From an uncultured Bacteroidales bacterium (lineage in GTDB: Bacteria > Bacteroidota > Bacteroidia > Bacteroidales > Paludibacteraceae), in the NCBI GenBank assembly GCA_937911235.1, contig CALDPN010000031.1, forward strand, positions 1 through 24,079: DNA of 24,079 nucleotides, given 5' to 3'. Position 1 is the first letter of the stretch. Each line of letters begins with the position of its first letter. Positions 7,981 to 14,488 of this stretch are shown here, one piece after another. The notes under the pieces were generated by a model. That model saw only the letters and a program-made list of their open reading frames with translations, was not told the origin of the DNA and did not search any database. Position numbers and translations under genes: made by a program.

Positions 7981-8235
7981 ATGGCAAACCACAAATCGTC
8001 TGAAAAGAGAATCAGACAGACCGAAAAGAGACGTTTGCATAATAAATACTATGCAAAGACTGCTCGAAATGCCGTTCGCAAATTGCGTGCGATGCATAAA
8101 AAAGACGAGGCTGCCGCTTTACTTCCAGTAGTATCAGCTATGTTGGATAAGTTGGCAAAAAAGAACGTGATTCACAAAAACAAAGCTAATAACTTAAAAT
8201 CTAAATTAGCGCTTCACGTAAATAAACTCGCTTAA
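7981..8235 (+). CDS. rpsT: 30S ribosomal protein S20
   Basis: The 84-aa, strongly basic protein starts MANHKSSEKRIRQTEKRR and has the Lys/Arg-rich helical pattern of S20, which binds 16S rRNA early in 30S assembly. Length is normal for the family. It follows tRNA-Glu under the promoter at 7835-7866 and ends at a hairpin terminator, so it forms a compact tRNA-rpsT unit. Confidence 0.97.
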   Translation: MANHKSSEKRIRQTEKRRLHNKYYAKTARNAVRKLRAMHKKDEAAALLPVVSAMLDKLAKKNVIHKNKANNLKSKLALHVNKLA

Positions 8236-8252
8236 GCAAAGAAAATTATAAA

Positions 8253-8280
8253 GCTCTCCTAAACGGAGGGCTTTTTTCTT
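8253..8280 (+). terminator. Rho-independent terminator of rpsT
   Basis: GCTCTCC (8253-8259) pairs with GGAGGGC (8265-8271), with one T-G wobble, around the loop TAAAC. A T-rich run follows. Confidence 0.88.
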
Positions 8281-8289
8281 TTATATACT

Positions 8290-8321
8290 TTTGTAAATCA
8301 CACCATAATTTACTAAATTTG
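8290..8321 (+). promoter_or_regulatory. Promoter of the radC operon
   Basis: TTTG (8290-8293), a 20-base spacer and TAAATTTG (8314-8321) match the Bacteroides consensus. The predicted start is near 8327, giving a leader of about 60 nt. The -33 element begins just after the rpsT terminator. Confidence 0.72.
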
Positions 8322-8330
8322 CGTGTGATT
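8296..8330. promoter_or_regulatory. Inverted repeat around the radC promoter -7 element (candidate operator)
   Basis: AATCACAC (8296-8303) and GTGTGATT (8323-8330) are perfect 8-bp inverted arms with a 19-base spacer that contains the -7 element. The right arm lies over the predicted start site. Confidence 0.5.
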
Positions 8331-8336
8331 AATTTT

Positions 8337-8354
8337 AAGGGGTATTAGCCCCTT
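8337..8354 (+). other. Hairpin in the radC 5' leader
   Basis: AAGGGG (8337-8342) and CCCCTT (8349-8354) can form a 6-bp stem with loop TATTAG in the untranslated leader. There is no U-run behind it, so it is not an ordinary terminator. Confidence 0.5.
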
Positions 8355-8387
8355 TGAAGTATATATAAATTCTTAATTCTTAAGATT

Positions 8388-9089
8388 ATGGAGGAAAAAC
8401 GAAATTTAACTATTAAGCAATGGGCAGAAGATGATAGACCTAGAGAGAAAATGTTGTCAAAAGGTACTTCTTCTCTTTCCAATGCAGAATTATTAGCAAT
8501 TTTAATTGCAACAGGAACCAAAACAGAGTCTGCACTAGATCTAGCCAAGACGCTTTTGTCAAAATCATCCAACAATTTGGACGAAATAAGTAAGCTGTCG
8601 CCTACAGAGTTATCAAAAAGAGTGAAGGGTATAGGAAAGGCGAAAGCAGTAACAATATCGGCAGCAATAGAATTGGCACGACGAATTAGGTTTGCACCAG
8701 TTGTTGATACTCTTATATGTAAGAGTAGTGCCCCTATAGCAGAAGAGTTTATTAGGCTGCTAGGTCATAAAAAACAAGAAGAGTTTTGGATAGTGCTACT
8801 AAATCATGCCAATAAAGAAGTGGCCAGATACAAGATAAGTACAGGCACTATAACTAGAACCTTAGTTGATTATAGAATAATATTAAAGTATGCTATAGAA
8901 AACTTAGCTACTAGCATGATATTAGTTCATAATCATCCTTCAGGAAATCTAGAACCAAGTCCTGAAGATAAGTTAGTAACAAAAAACATTATTGCTTGTT
9001 GTAAGCAATTTGATATATTAGTTTTAGATCACGTAATTGTAGGCAATAGAAATTTTTTAAGCTTTGCCGATTCATGTTTACTAGAATGA
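8388..9089 (+). CDS. radC: RadC family JAB/MPN-domain protein
   Basis: The 233-aa protein has the standard RadC (UPF0758) layout. The N-terminal region starts IKQWAEDDRPREK, followed by a helix-hairpin-helix-like segment VKGIGKAKAVTISAAIELARR (about 79-99). The C-terminal JAB/MPN metalloprotease-like domain has E132, H181 and H183 (HNHPSG) and D194, the expected JAMM metal ligands. The family was historically linked to DNA repair; its biochemical role is unsettled. All metal ligands are intact, so it should bind zinc. The stop overlaps the next start in ATGA (9086-9089), so the next gene is co-translated. Confidence 0.93.
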   Translation: MEEKRNLTIKQWAEDDRPREKMLSKGTSSLSNAELLAILIATGTKTESALDLAKTLLSKSSNNLDEISKLSPTELSKRVKGIGKAKAVTISAAIELARRIRFAPVVDTLICKSSAPIAEEFIRLLGHKKQEEFWIVLLNHANKEVARYKISTGTITRTLVDYRIILKYAIENLATSMILVHNHPSGNLEPSPEDKLVTKNIIACCKQFDILVLDHVIVGNRNFLSFADSCLLE

Positions 9090-10432
9090 TTTGTATTTAT
9101 ACCGACAAGTACACCAATAGATTGAAATATGTGACAGACCATATATTTAAAAGAATATTAGGTCAGCCTGTAAATATTATCAATAAAGTAGAAGATTTAC
9201 CTACGCTAACTAAATCTCCACTTATAGTATATAGCGATACTGTAAAGGTAAAAGGTGCTTTGCATATACTGCCAAATGGTTTGTTATTTAAAAAAGGTGT
9301 TCGTGAATATGATATTACTATGAGCACTTGGGATGGTGAAAAAGTATTTTTTACTACCGAAGGAGGTGATATTCCATTTGATATTTTCTCAGCATCTTTT
9401 TATCTACTTTCTAGATATGAAGAATATCTACCAGTAAAAGAAAACTTCGATAACAAGGGTTGTTTTAAATCAGAAAAGAGTTTGGCGTATAAAGAAGATT
9501 TCTTGCAAACTCCACTTGTAGATGTTTGGGCGCTAAAACTAGAGGAAAAACTAAAATCTCTATTTTCAAATTATACACCTTCTCAAGAGAAGAGATTTAG
9601 ATTTTTACCAATTATCTCTGTAAATACACCTTATAGATACAGAACATATTCTATATTGGGCAATATATTAAGACTTGGCAAAAAAGTATTAGAAAGAGAC
9701 TGGTCTGAGCTGAAAAAACAACTAAGAGTGCTTCTTAGAATAGATCAAGACCCATATTGCAATGTAGAAAAGATACTTGAACTTCACAATAGAAATAGTC
9801 TTAGACCACTATTTGCACTAAGAATATCAAATAAACAATGGTATAAAAGACCTATTTATTTTGCATATAGAACATACAAAAAAGCGCTTTGCCGCAATTA
9901 TCAGATAGCTCTTTGTGTTTCAGGAGTGGCAAGTTATTCTGCTACACAACTTAAATTTGAACAAAAACTTCTATCTAGAATTTTCAAAACAAGAATTGTG
10001 ATTGGTGTTTCTGGAGTGTCTGAATATGTAATACCAAATTTCTATAGAAATTTATCAAATAGTAAGATAAAAGAAGATTTTTCTATGTCTTACCCAGATA
10101 GAATTGGTTTTAGAAATTCTACATGTACACCATTTAGAATTTACGACCTTAATAGAGAAGAATATTATAGAATAGACGTGCACTCAGTGCCTTTTACAAC
10201 TTGGTCTGTGAAGAAAATGGGATTATCTAAAGAGGGAATTATAAATTCTGCAAAAAGCATGGCTAAAACAGTAAAAGCTCTTAAAGGTGAATTTATAATT
10301 GCTAGTCACAACGACAATTTCGTAGATTCTAGTCTTTTCAAGGGATGGTCTTCTACATACGAATACACCATTAGATATGTTTCTCTTCTAGAAACAAATG
10401 ATGTAGAAAAAGTAGAAAAAATGAATTTATAA
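9086..10432 (+). CDS. Polysaccharide-deacetylase-like protein (DUF7033-type N-terminus), probably non-catalytic
   Basis: The start at 9086 is chosen because ATGA overlaps the radC stop and MICIYTDKYTNRLKYV matches the N-terminus I expect for this Bacteroidota family (448 aa). The segments SFYLLSRYEEYLP, DFSMSYPDRIGFRNSTCTPF and RIYDL are characteristic of the family's N-terminal domain and its NodB-like C-terminal half. The residues that normally bind metal look absent. The D-x-D-x-A segment is IISVNTPYRY (about 176-185), the H-P-S-Y segment is SGVASYSA (about 279-286), and the R-x-H stretch before P-x-x-Y-R-N-L is GVSGVSEYV (about 307-315). If so, it is a pseudo-enzyme. The motif comparison is from memory, without alignment. 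tRNA-Arg follows after 11 bases. Confidence 0.7.
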   Translation: MICIYTDKYTNRLKYVTDHIFKRILGQPVNIINKVEDLPTLTKSPLIVYSDTVKVKGALHILPNGLLFKKGVREYDITMSTWDGEKVFFTTEGGDIPFDIFSASFYLLSRYEEYLPVKENFDNKGCFKSEKSLAYKEDFLQTPLVDVWALKLEEKLKSLFSNYTPSQEKRFRFLPIISVNTPYRYRTYSILGNILRLGKKVLERDWSELKKQLRVLLRIDQDPYCNVEKILELHNRNSLRPLFALRISNKQWYKRPIYFAYRTYKKALCRNYQIALCVSGVASYSATQLKFEQKLLSRIFKTRIVIGVSGVSEYVIPNFYRNLSNSKIKEDFSMSYPDRIGFRNSTCTPFRIYDLNREEYYRIDVHSVPFTTWSVKKMGLSKEGIINSAKSMAKTVKALKGEFIIASHNDNFVDSSLFKGWSSTYEYTIRYVSLLETNDVEKVEKMNL

Positions 10433-10443
10433 TTCATTTGTCG

Positions 10444-10515
10444 GCCCCTGTAGTTCAATGGATAGAATACGAGTTTCCTAAACTTTAGATTCGGGTTCGA
10501 TTCCCGGCGGGGGTA
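10444..10515 (+). tRNA. tRNA-Arg (anticodon CCT)
   Basis: The acceptor arms GCCCCTG (10444-10450) and CGGGGGT (10508-10514) pair with two wobbles. The D arm is GTTC/GAAT, and the anticodon loop TTCCTAA has anticodon CCT at 10477-10479. The T arm is TCGGG-TTCGATT-CCCGG and the discriminator is A at 10515. The anticodon stem carries a C-T mismatch at its base. CCA is not encoded. It lies 11 bases after the preceding gene; only a weak TTCATTTG (10432-10439) could be a private promoter. Confidence 0.94.
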
Positions 10516-10522
10516 CAAAAAA

Positions 10523-10557
10523 ATCGAGAGTGAGGTAAATCCTCGCTCTCGATTTTT
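10523..10557. terminator. Bidirectional rho-independent terminator (tRNA-Arg / aroB)
   Basis: ATCGAGAGTGAGG (10523-10535) pairs over 13 bp (one T-G wobble) with 10541-10553 around the loop TAAAT. T-runs follow on the plus strand, and the A-run at 10517-10523 gives a U-tract on the minus strand. Confidence 0.93.
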
Positions 10558-10560
10558 AAC

Positions 10561-10616
10561 TCCTAACTCCTAACTCCTAACTCCTAACTCCTAACTCCTA
10601 ACTCCTAACTCCTAAC
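10561..10616 (+). repeat. Heptamer tandem repeat (TCCTAAC)n, array 3, eight perfect units
   Basis: Eight identical TCCTAAC units (10561-10616) are preceded by a partial unit TTAAC. The array fills the space between the bidirectional terminator and the minus-strand aroB stop codon (10616-10618), which overlaps the last unit. Perfect identity implies recent expansion or homogenisation. Confidence 0.95.
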
Positions 10617-11689
10617 TATATCCCCACGCTATCCCTATAAAAGTCCAATGCCTGATAAATAAGTTCTTTTTCTACAATACAGTTTGGAACAATATCACCA
10701 ATATTTTTCAGTAGTGTGAAGTTTATTTCGCCTGCAGTAGCGTTTTTCTTATCGTGCGCCATATACTCATATAGAGCAGGATAGTCATTGCAAGTAATTT
10801 CAAACACTCCGTAGTTATCTTTTATAAAACGCACAGTTTCTGTCATTAGGCTTTGTGGAAAACCTTGCAGCTTGTACGAAAGGAAAAGTTCACCTATTAG
10901 CCCCCATGCCACAGCATAACCGTGCAGAATAGGTCTATTTGTTTCGTGAGAATAGCTTTCGAATGCGTGTCCTATGGTGTGACCAAGGTTCAGCGCCTTG
11001 CGAATGCCTTTTTCTGTTGGGTCTTGTTTTACTATATTGGCTTTCACCTTAATAGAGGTTTCAATAAGCTGAGCAAGTAAATCAAAGTCTGGTTTTCTAG
11101 CGTCAAACTTGCCTAATTTTTTCATTTCTTCTTCAGAAGAAAGCAGACCGTGCTTAAGCATTTCTGCATAGCCAGAAAGTAAGTTTTCTGTGTCTAGCGA
11201 ACGTAAAAAGTCTGGGTAAATAACCACAGTTTTTGCAGGGTTTATTACGCCAATCTCATTTTTTAGCCCGTTAAAGTTAATTCCGGTTTTACCGCCCACA
11301 GCTGCGTCTACCATAGAAAGTAGGGTGGTAGGTATGTTTATAAAACTAATGCCACGTTTAAATGTATTAGCCACAAAACCACCTAGGTCTGTTACCACAC
11401 CTCCCCCTAAGTTTATAAGCATAGACTTGCGTGTGCCACCGTTTTCGCCAAGAAACTTCCAGATATCAACTACAGTTTCTATGGTTTTATAGTGATCGCC
11501 ACAAGGCATAGTATAAACCTTGGCATTTTTAAGTGCTCCCTCGCTTTGTAGGGTAGGTAAACAATGAATTTTTGTATGTTCGTCAGTTAGTATAAACAAT
11601 TGTTCCGACGAAACGCCCTCGATAAGAGCGTTTACATCGGAAGCCAATTTTTTAGAATATATAACTGAGTTGTTATTTTCTGATATCAC
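10616..11689 (-). CDS. aroB: 3-dehydroquinate synthase
   Basis: The 357-aa enzyme converts DAHP to 3-dehydroquinate, the second shikimate step, using NAD+ and a divalent metal. Signature segments are NLGGGVVTDLGGFVANTFKR (about 93-112, nucleotide binding), PTTLLSMVDAAVGGKTGIN (about 120-138), and the metal ligands E176 (GYAEMLKHG), H237 (NLGHTIGHAFE) and H256 (ILHGYAVAWG). Length is normal. It overlaps the end of asd by 17 bases, so the two are co-transcribed from the asd side. Its stop codon TAG lies within the heptamer array. It acts directly downstream of the DAHP synthase encoded at 129-1190. Confidence 0.95.
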   Translation of the reverse strand: MISENNNSVIYSKKLASDVNALIEGVSSEQLFILTDEHTKIHCLPTLQSEGALKNAKVYTMPCGDHYKTIETVVDIWKFLGENGGTRKSMLINLGGGVVTDLGGFVANTFKRGISFINIPTTLLSMVDAAVGGKTGINFNGLKNEIGVINPAKTVVIYPDFLRSLDTENLLSGYAEMLKHGLLSSEEEMKKLGKFDARKPDFDLLAQLIETSIKVKANIVKQDPTEKGIRKALNLGHTIGHAFESYSHETNRPILHGYAVAWGLIGELFLSYKLQGFPQSLMTETVRFIKDNYGVFEITCNDYPALYEYMAHDKKNATAGEINFTLLKNIGDIVPNCIVEKELIYQALDFYRDSVGI

Positions 11690-12686
11690 CTTCTTTAATT
11701 AAATATTCTGCAATTTGCACTGCGTTTAGAGCAGCACCTTTTTTGATTTGGTCACCAACGCACCAGAAAGTAATGCCGTTAGGGTTTGCTAGGTCTTTAC
11801 GGATACGACCTACGTAAACAGGGTCTTTACCAGAAAGGAAAAGTGGCATTGGATATTTCTTTTCAGCTGGGTTGTCTTCTAGGATAACGCCATCTGCAGC
11901 TGCAAATGCTTCTCTAGCTTCTTCCACGCTGATAGGACGTTCTGTTTCTGCCCAAATAGCTTCTGAGTGAGCACGAAGAGAAGGAACACGAATACAAGTA
12001 GCACTTACTTCGATGTCTGAGTGCATAATTTTACGTGTTTCGTTGTACATCTTCATTTCTTCTTTTGTATAACCATTATCTGTAAATACGTCGATTTGTG
12101 GGATAAGGTTGAATGCTAATTGGTAAGCAAATTTTTCTACAGTTGGCTCTTCGCCTGCAAGTACTTGACGATATTGTTGTTCAAGTTCTGCCATTGCAGC
12201 AGCACCAGCACCAGAAGCAGCTTGATATGTAGACACGTGTACACGTTTAATGTGTGAAAGGTTTTCAATTGCTTTAAGAGCCACTACCATTTGAATTGTA
12301 GTACAGTTTGGGTTTGCGATTACGTTGCGTGGACGGTCTTTAGCGTCAGCAGCATTTACTTCAGGTACAACTAGTGGCACATCAGCGTCCATACGGAATG
12401 CACTAGAGTTGTCAATCATCACAGCACCAAATTTAGTGATGTCTTTTTCGTATTCTTTAGAAATACCTGCACCAGCAGATGTAAATGCAATATCAATATC
12501 TTTGAAGTCGTCGCCGTGTTTAAGTTCTTTTACGGTATAAGTTTTACCTTTAAACTCATATTCTGTACCTGCACTACGAGCAGAACCAAATAACACTAGG
12601 TTGTCGATAGGGAAATTTCTTTCCGCTAAAACTCTTAAAAATTCTTGGCCAACAGCACCGCTGGCACCAACAATTGCTACATTCAT
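11673..12686 (-). CDS. asd: Aspartate-semialdehyde dehydrogenase
   Basis: The 337-aa enzyme makes aspartate semialdehyde from aspartyl phosphate with NADPH, supplying lysine, diaminopimelate, methionine and threonine synthesis. It shows the N-terminal nucleotide motif VGASGAVGQEFLRVL (about 6-20), ANPNCTT with catalytic C128, STYQAASGAGAAAM, and the catalytic histidine H240 in VPSLRAHSEAIWAE. Length is standard. It is the first gene of the asd-aroB pair and divergent from the lamin-tail gene. A candidate -7 element on its strand lies at 12768-12775, with a palindrome between the divergent starts. Confidence 0.96.
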   Translation of the reverse strand: MNVAIVGASGAVGQEFLRVLAERNFPIDNLVLFGSARSAGTEYEFKGKTYTVKELKHGDDFKDIDIAFTSAGAGISKEYEKDITKFGAVMIDNSSAFRMDADVPLVVPEVNAADAKDRPRNVIANPNCTTIQMVVALKAIENLSHIKRVHVSTYQAASGAGAAAMAELEQQYRQVLAGEEPTVEKFAYQLAFNLIPQIDVFTDNGYTKEEMKMYNETRKIMHSDIEVSATCIRVPSLRAHSEAIWAETERPISVEEAREAFAAADGVILEDNPAEKKYPMPLFLSGKDPVYVGRIRKDLANPNGITFWCVGDQIKKGAALNAVQIAEYLIKEGDIRK

Positions 12687-12702
12687 TTTTCTGTAAATTT
12701 AT

Positions 12703-12733
12703 TTTGTTTAATTAATTTGTTTACCTACTTTTG
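12703..12733 (+). promoter_or_regulatory. Promoter of the lamin-tail protein gene
   Basis: TTTG (12703-12706), a 19-base spacer and TACTTTTG (12726-12733) fit the Bacteroides consensus. The predicted start near 12739 is about 66 bases before ATG 12806. Confidence 0.7.
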
Positions 12734-12740
12734 TAGTCAG

Positions 12741-12759
12741 ATTTTACAGTGTGTAAAAT
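12741..12759. promoter_or_regulatory. Palindrome between divergent start sites (candidate shared operator)
   Basis: ATTTTACA-GTG-TGTAAAAT is a perfect 8-bp dyad with a 3-base centre. It fits between the predicted plus-strand start (about 12739) and the predicted minus-strand start (about 12761). Confidence 0.55.
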
Positions 12760-12767
12760 TCCGCATG

Positions 12768-12775
12768 CAAAATTA
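12768..12775 (-). promoter_or_regulatory. Candidate -7 element for asd-aroB
   Basis: The minus strand reads TAATTTTG, matching TAnnTTTG, about 80 bases upstream of the asd ATG. No good -33 element was seen. Confidence 0.45.
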
Positions 12776-12805
12776 CATTTTTAATTCATTATAATCTTAA
12801 AAAAT

Positions 12806-14245
12806 ATGAAGAAAATTCTACTTTTAATTACATTTTTTTCTCCTTTTGCCATTTATGCCTATAATGGTGATATCCAAAACTTTATAATAGAAGAAAATTC
12901 TATTTGTTTAAACGCTCCAGAGGAGGCCTCAAGGTCTTATATTTCCACCAATTCTACGGTATCAAAAGATGCGTATTGGTATTCGGAAATAACACTTTCT
13001 TTTTCACCTACATCATCCAACTACCTTAAATGGTTTTTGATGGCAGATTCTTCAAACTTAAATACCTCATCTAGTGGATATTATCTACTTCTTGGAGGCA
13101 CTAAACGTACACTTAGTTTCTATTGTTTGAAATCTGGAAAATCAACGCTTGTATATGAAGATATGCAGATGCTATTTGGTGCTTCTGTAAATAATATAAA
13201 GATAAGTGTAAATCGCACATCCACAGATATTTGGCAGATAAATTACACTTTAAATGATACTATATCAAATACCTTTGAATTCTTTGAAAATCAGATAAAT
13301 TATTCTTTTTATTGGGGTTATCATTGTGTTTATACAAAAACAAGAAGTAAGGCGTTTTGCTTTGCGAATAGCAAGGTGACAGGAGACAAACAGTCTGCTG
13401 CTCGCTTACCTAAAAAGGGTGAACTTGTAATAAATGAGATACTCTTCAACCCTAAAGACGATGGTGTAGATTTTTTAGAGATTTTGAACCTTTCCGACAC
13501 TATTTTCGATCTCTCATTTTGTATGTTAGGCAATAGAAAACAAACCTATCCATTACCCACTTTTCATCTCTATCCAGATTCGTGCGTTGCAATAACAAAA
13601 GACCCAGAGATTTTGTGTTCACAATTTCACTGTAAAGTACCAGAAAATATACTAAAAGTAGAAAAAATGCTTCCACTTCTCAACGATAGTGGGTATGTAA
13701 GATTGCTTGCAGATACTGTTTTGATTGATACTTTATTTTATAGGGCAGATATGCATCATATGCTCTTGGATGACGTGGAAGGGCTTTCATTAGAGCGCTC
13801 GCGCGATGGCAATTTTACCTCTGCATCTACCATTGTAAGAGCCACTCCGGGAAGTAAAAATTCTGTTGTTTTGCACTATGAACATTTAGATGATTTTTCG
13901 CCCGATTTTGGAGCTGAAATTACAAAGCAAGATTCACTCTACAATTTCTTTCTAGACTCCTCAGTAGCATCGGTTTACGATAGTGAATTTCCACAAAAAG
14001 TAATTTTACGCTATCGTTTGCATAAATCGGCCAGAATTACAGCAAAAATCTATACTTTGGCGGGCTATTCAGTGTGGACTTTTCTGGAAAGCGAACTGCT
14101 CCAAGGCGAAGGTAAATTTTATTGGGACGGACGAAGTGAAAGTTCTAGTATTTTACCCGTTGGAATGTATGTAATCGTTTTCGAAATTTATACTGAAGAT
14201 GGCAACTTTTACATAAAAAAACTACCTGTCGCGCTAATTCCGTAA
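12806..14245 (+). CDS. Secreted lamin-tail-domain protein
   Basis: The 479-aa protein has a signal peptide (about 1-18, ending AIYA before YNG). Residues about 20-195 are a beta-rich domain resembling a concanavalin-like lectin fold (inference). A lamin-tail domain starts at GELVINEILFNPKDDGVDFLEILN (about 205-230) and runs to about 350, ending GLSLERSRDGNFTSAS and RATPGSKNS. The last ~90 residues look like a FlgD-type Ig domain (ITAKIYTLAGYSVWTF, YWDGRSESSSILPVGMYV). Such proteins are common on Bacteroidota cell envelopes, and their function is largely unknown. No type IX secretion C-terminal signal was recognised. It has its own promoter and is divergent from asd. Confidence 0.78.
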   Translation: MKKILLLITFFSPFAIYAYNGDIQNFIIEENSICLNAPEEASRSYISTNSTVSKDAYWYSEITLSFSPTSSNYLKWFLMADSSNLNTSSSGYYLLLGGTKRTLSFYCLKSGKSTLVYEDMQMLFGASVNNIKISVNRTSTDIWQINYTLNDTISNTFEFFENQINYSFYWGYHCVYTKTRSKAFCFANSKVTGDKQSAARLPKKGELVINEILFNPKDDGVDFLEILNLSDTIFDLSFCMLGNRKQTYPLPTFHLYPDSCVAITKDPEILCSQFHCKVPENILKVEKMLPLLNDSGYVRLLADTVLIDTLFYRADMHHMLLDDVEGLSLERSRDGNFTSASTIVRATPGSKNSVVLHYEHLDDFSPDFGAEITKQDSLYNFFLDSSVASVYDSEFPQKVILRYRLHKSARITAKIYTLAGYSVWTFLESELLQGEGKFYWDGRSESSSILPVGMYVIVFEIYTEDGNFYIKKLPVALIP

Positions 14246-14299
14246 TTTTAACATTTGGTAAAAAAATGTGTTAGAAACTTAAATTATTTAACTGAATTG

Positions 14300-14330
14300 T
14301 TGTGTAATCGCAAAAAAAAGTTTACGTTTG
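14300..14330 (+). promoter_or_regulatory. Promoter of susC-susD
   Basis: TTG (14300-14302), a 20-base spacer and TACGTTTG (14323-14330) fit the Bacteroides consensus. The predicted start near 14336 leaves an AT-rich leader of about 150 nt before ATG 14489; I see no convincing structure in that leader. Confidence 0.65.
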
Positions 14331-14488
14331 TAGTTGATTAACGAGGTTTTCAAGGCTATTTGTTAAAAAATTTAGTCAAGAAATTTATGTTTTAACAATT
14401 GAAGATTAAACATTGTTAGTCTAATTTATTGAGAATCAAATTATTAAACAAAATTAATCCTATTTATTAACCTTAAAAAATTATTTAC

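Noticed and set aside
8370..8384. TTCTTAATTCTTAAG before radC as a fifth heptamer array
   Set aside because: Only two diverged units, differing from TCCTAAC at several positions; likely chance in AT-rich sequence.
10556..10618. Telomere-like repeat: the minus strand reads (GTTAGGA)n, similar in look to telomeric TTAGGG
   Set aside because: The unit is a different heptamer, the arrays are internal, short and dispersed between genes, and nothing suggests a linear chromosome end.
14247..14275. AACATTT / AAATGTGTT as terminator hairpin of the lamin-tail gene
   Set aside because: The stem is short, AT-rich and imperfect with no following T-run; too weak to list.
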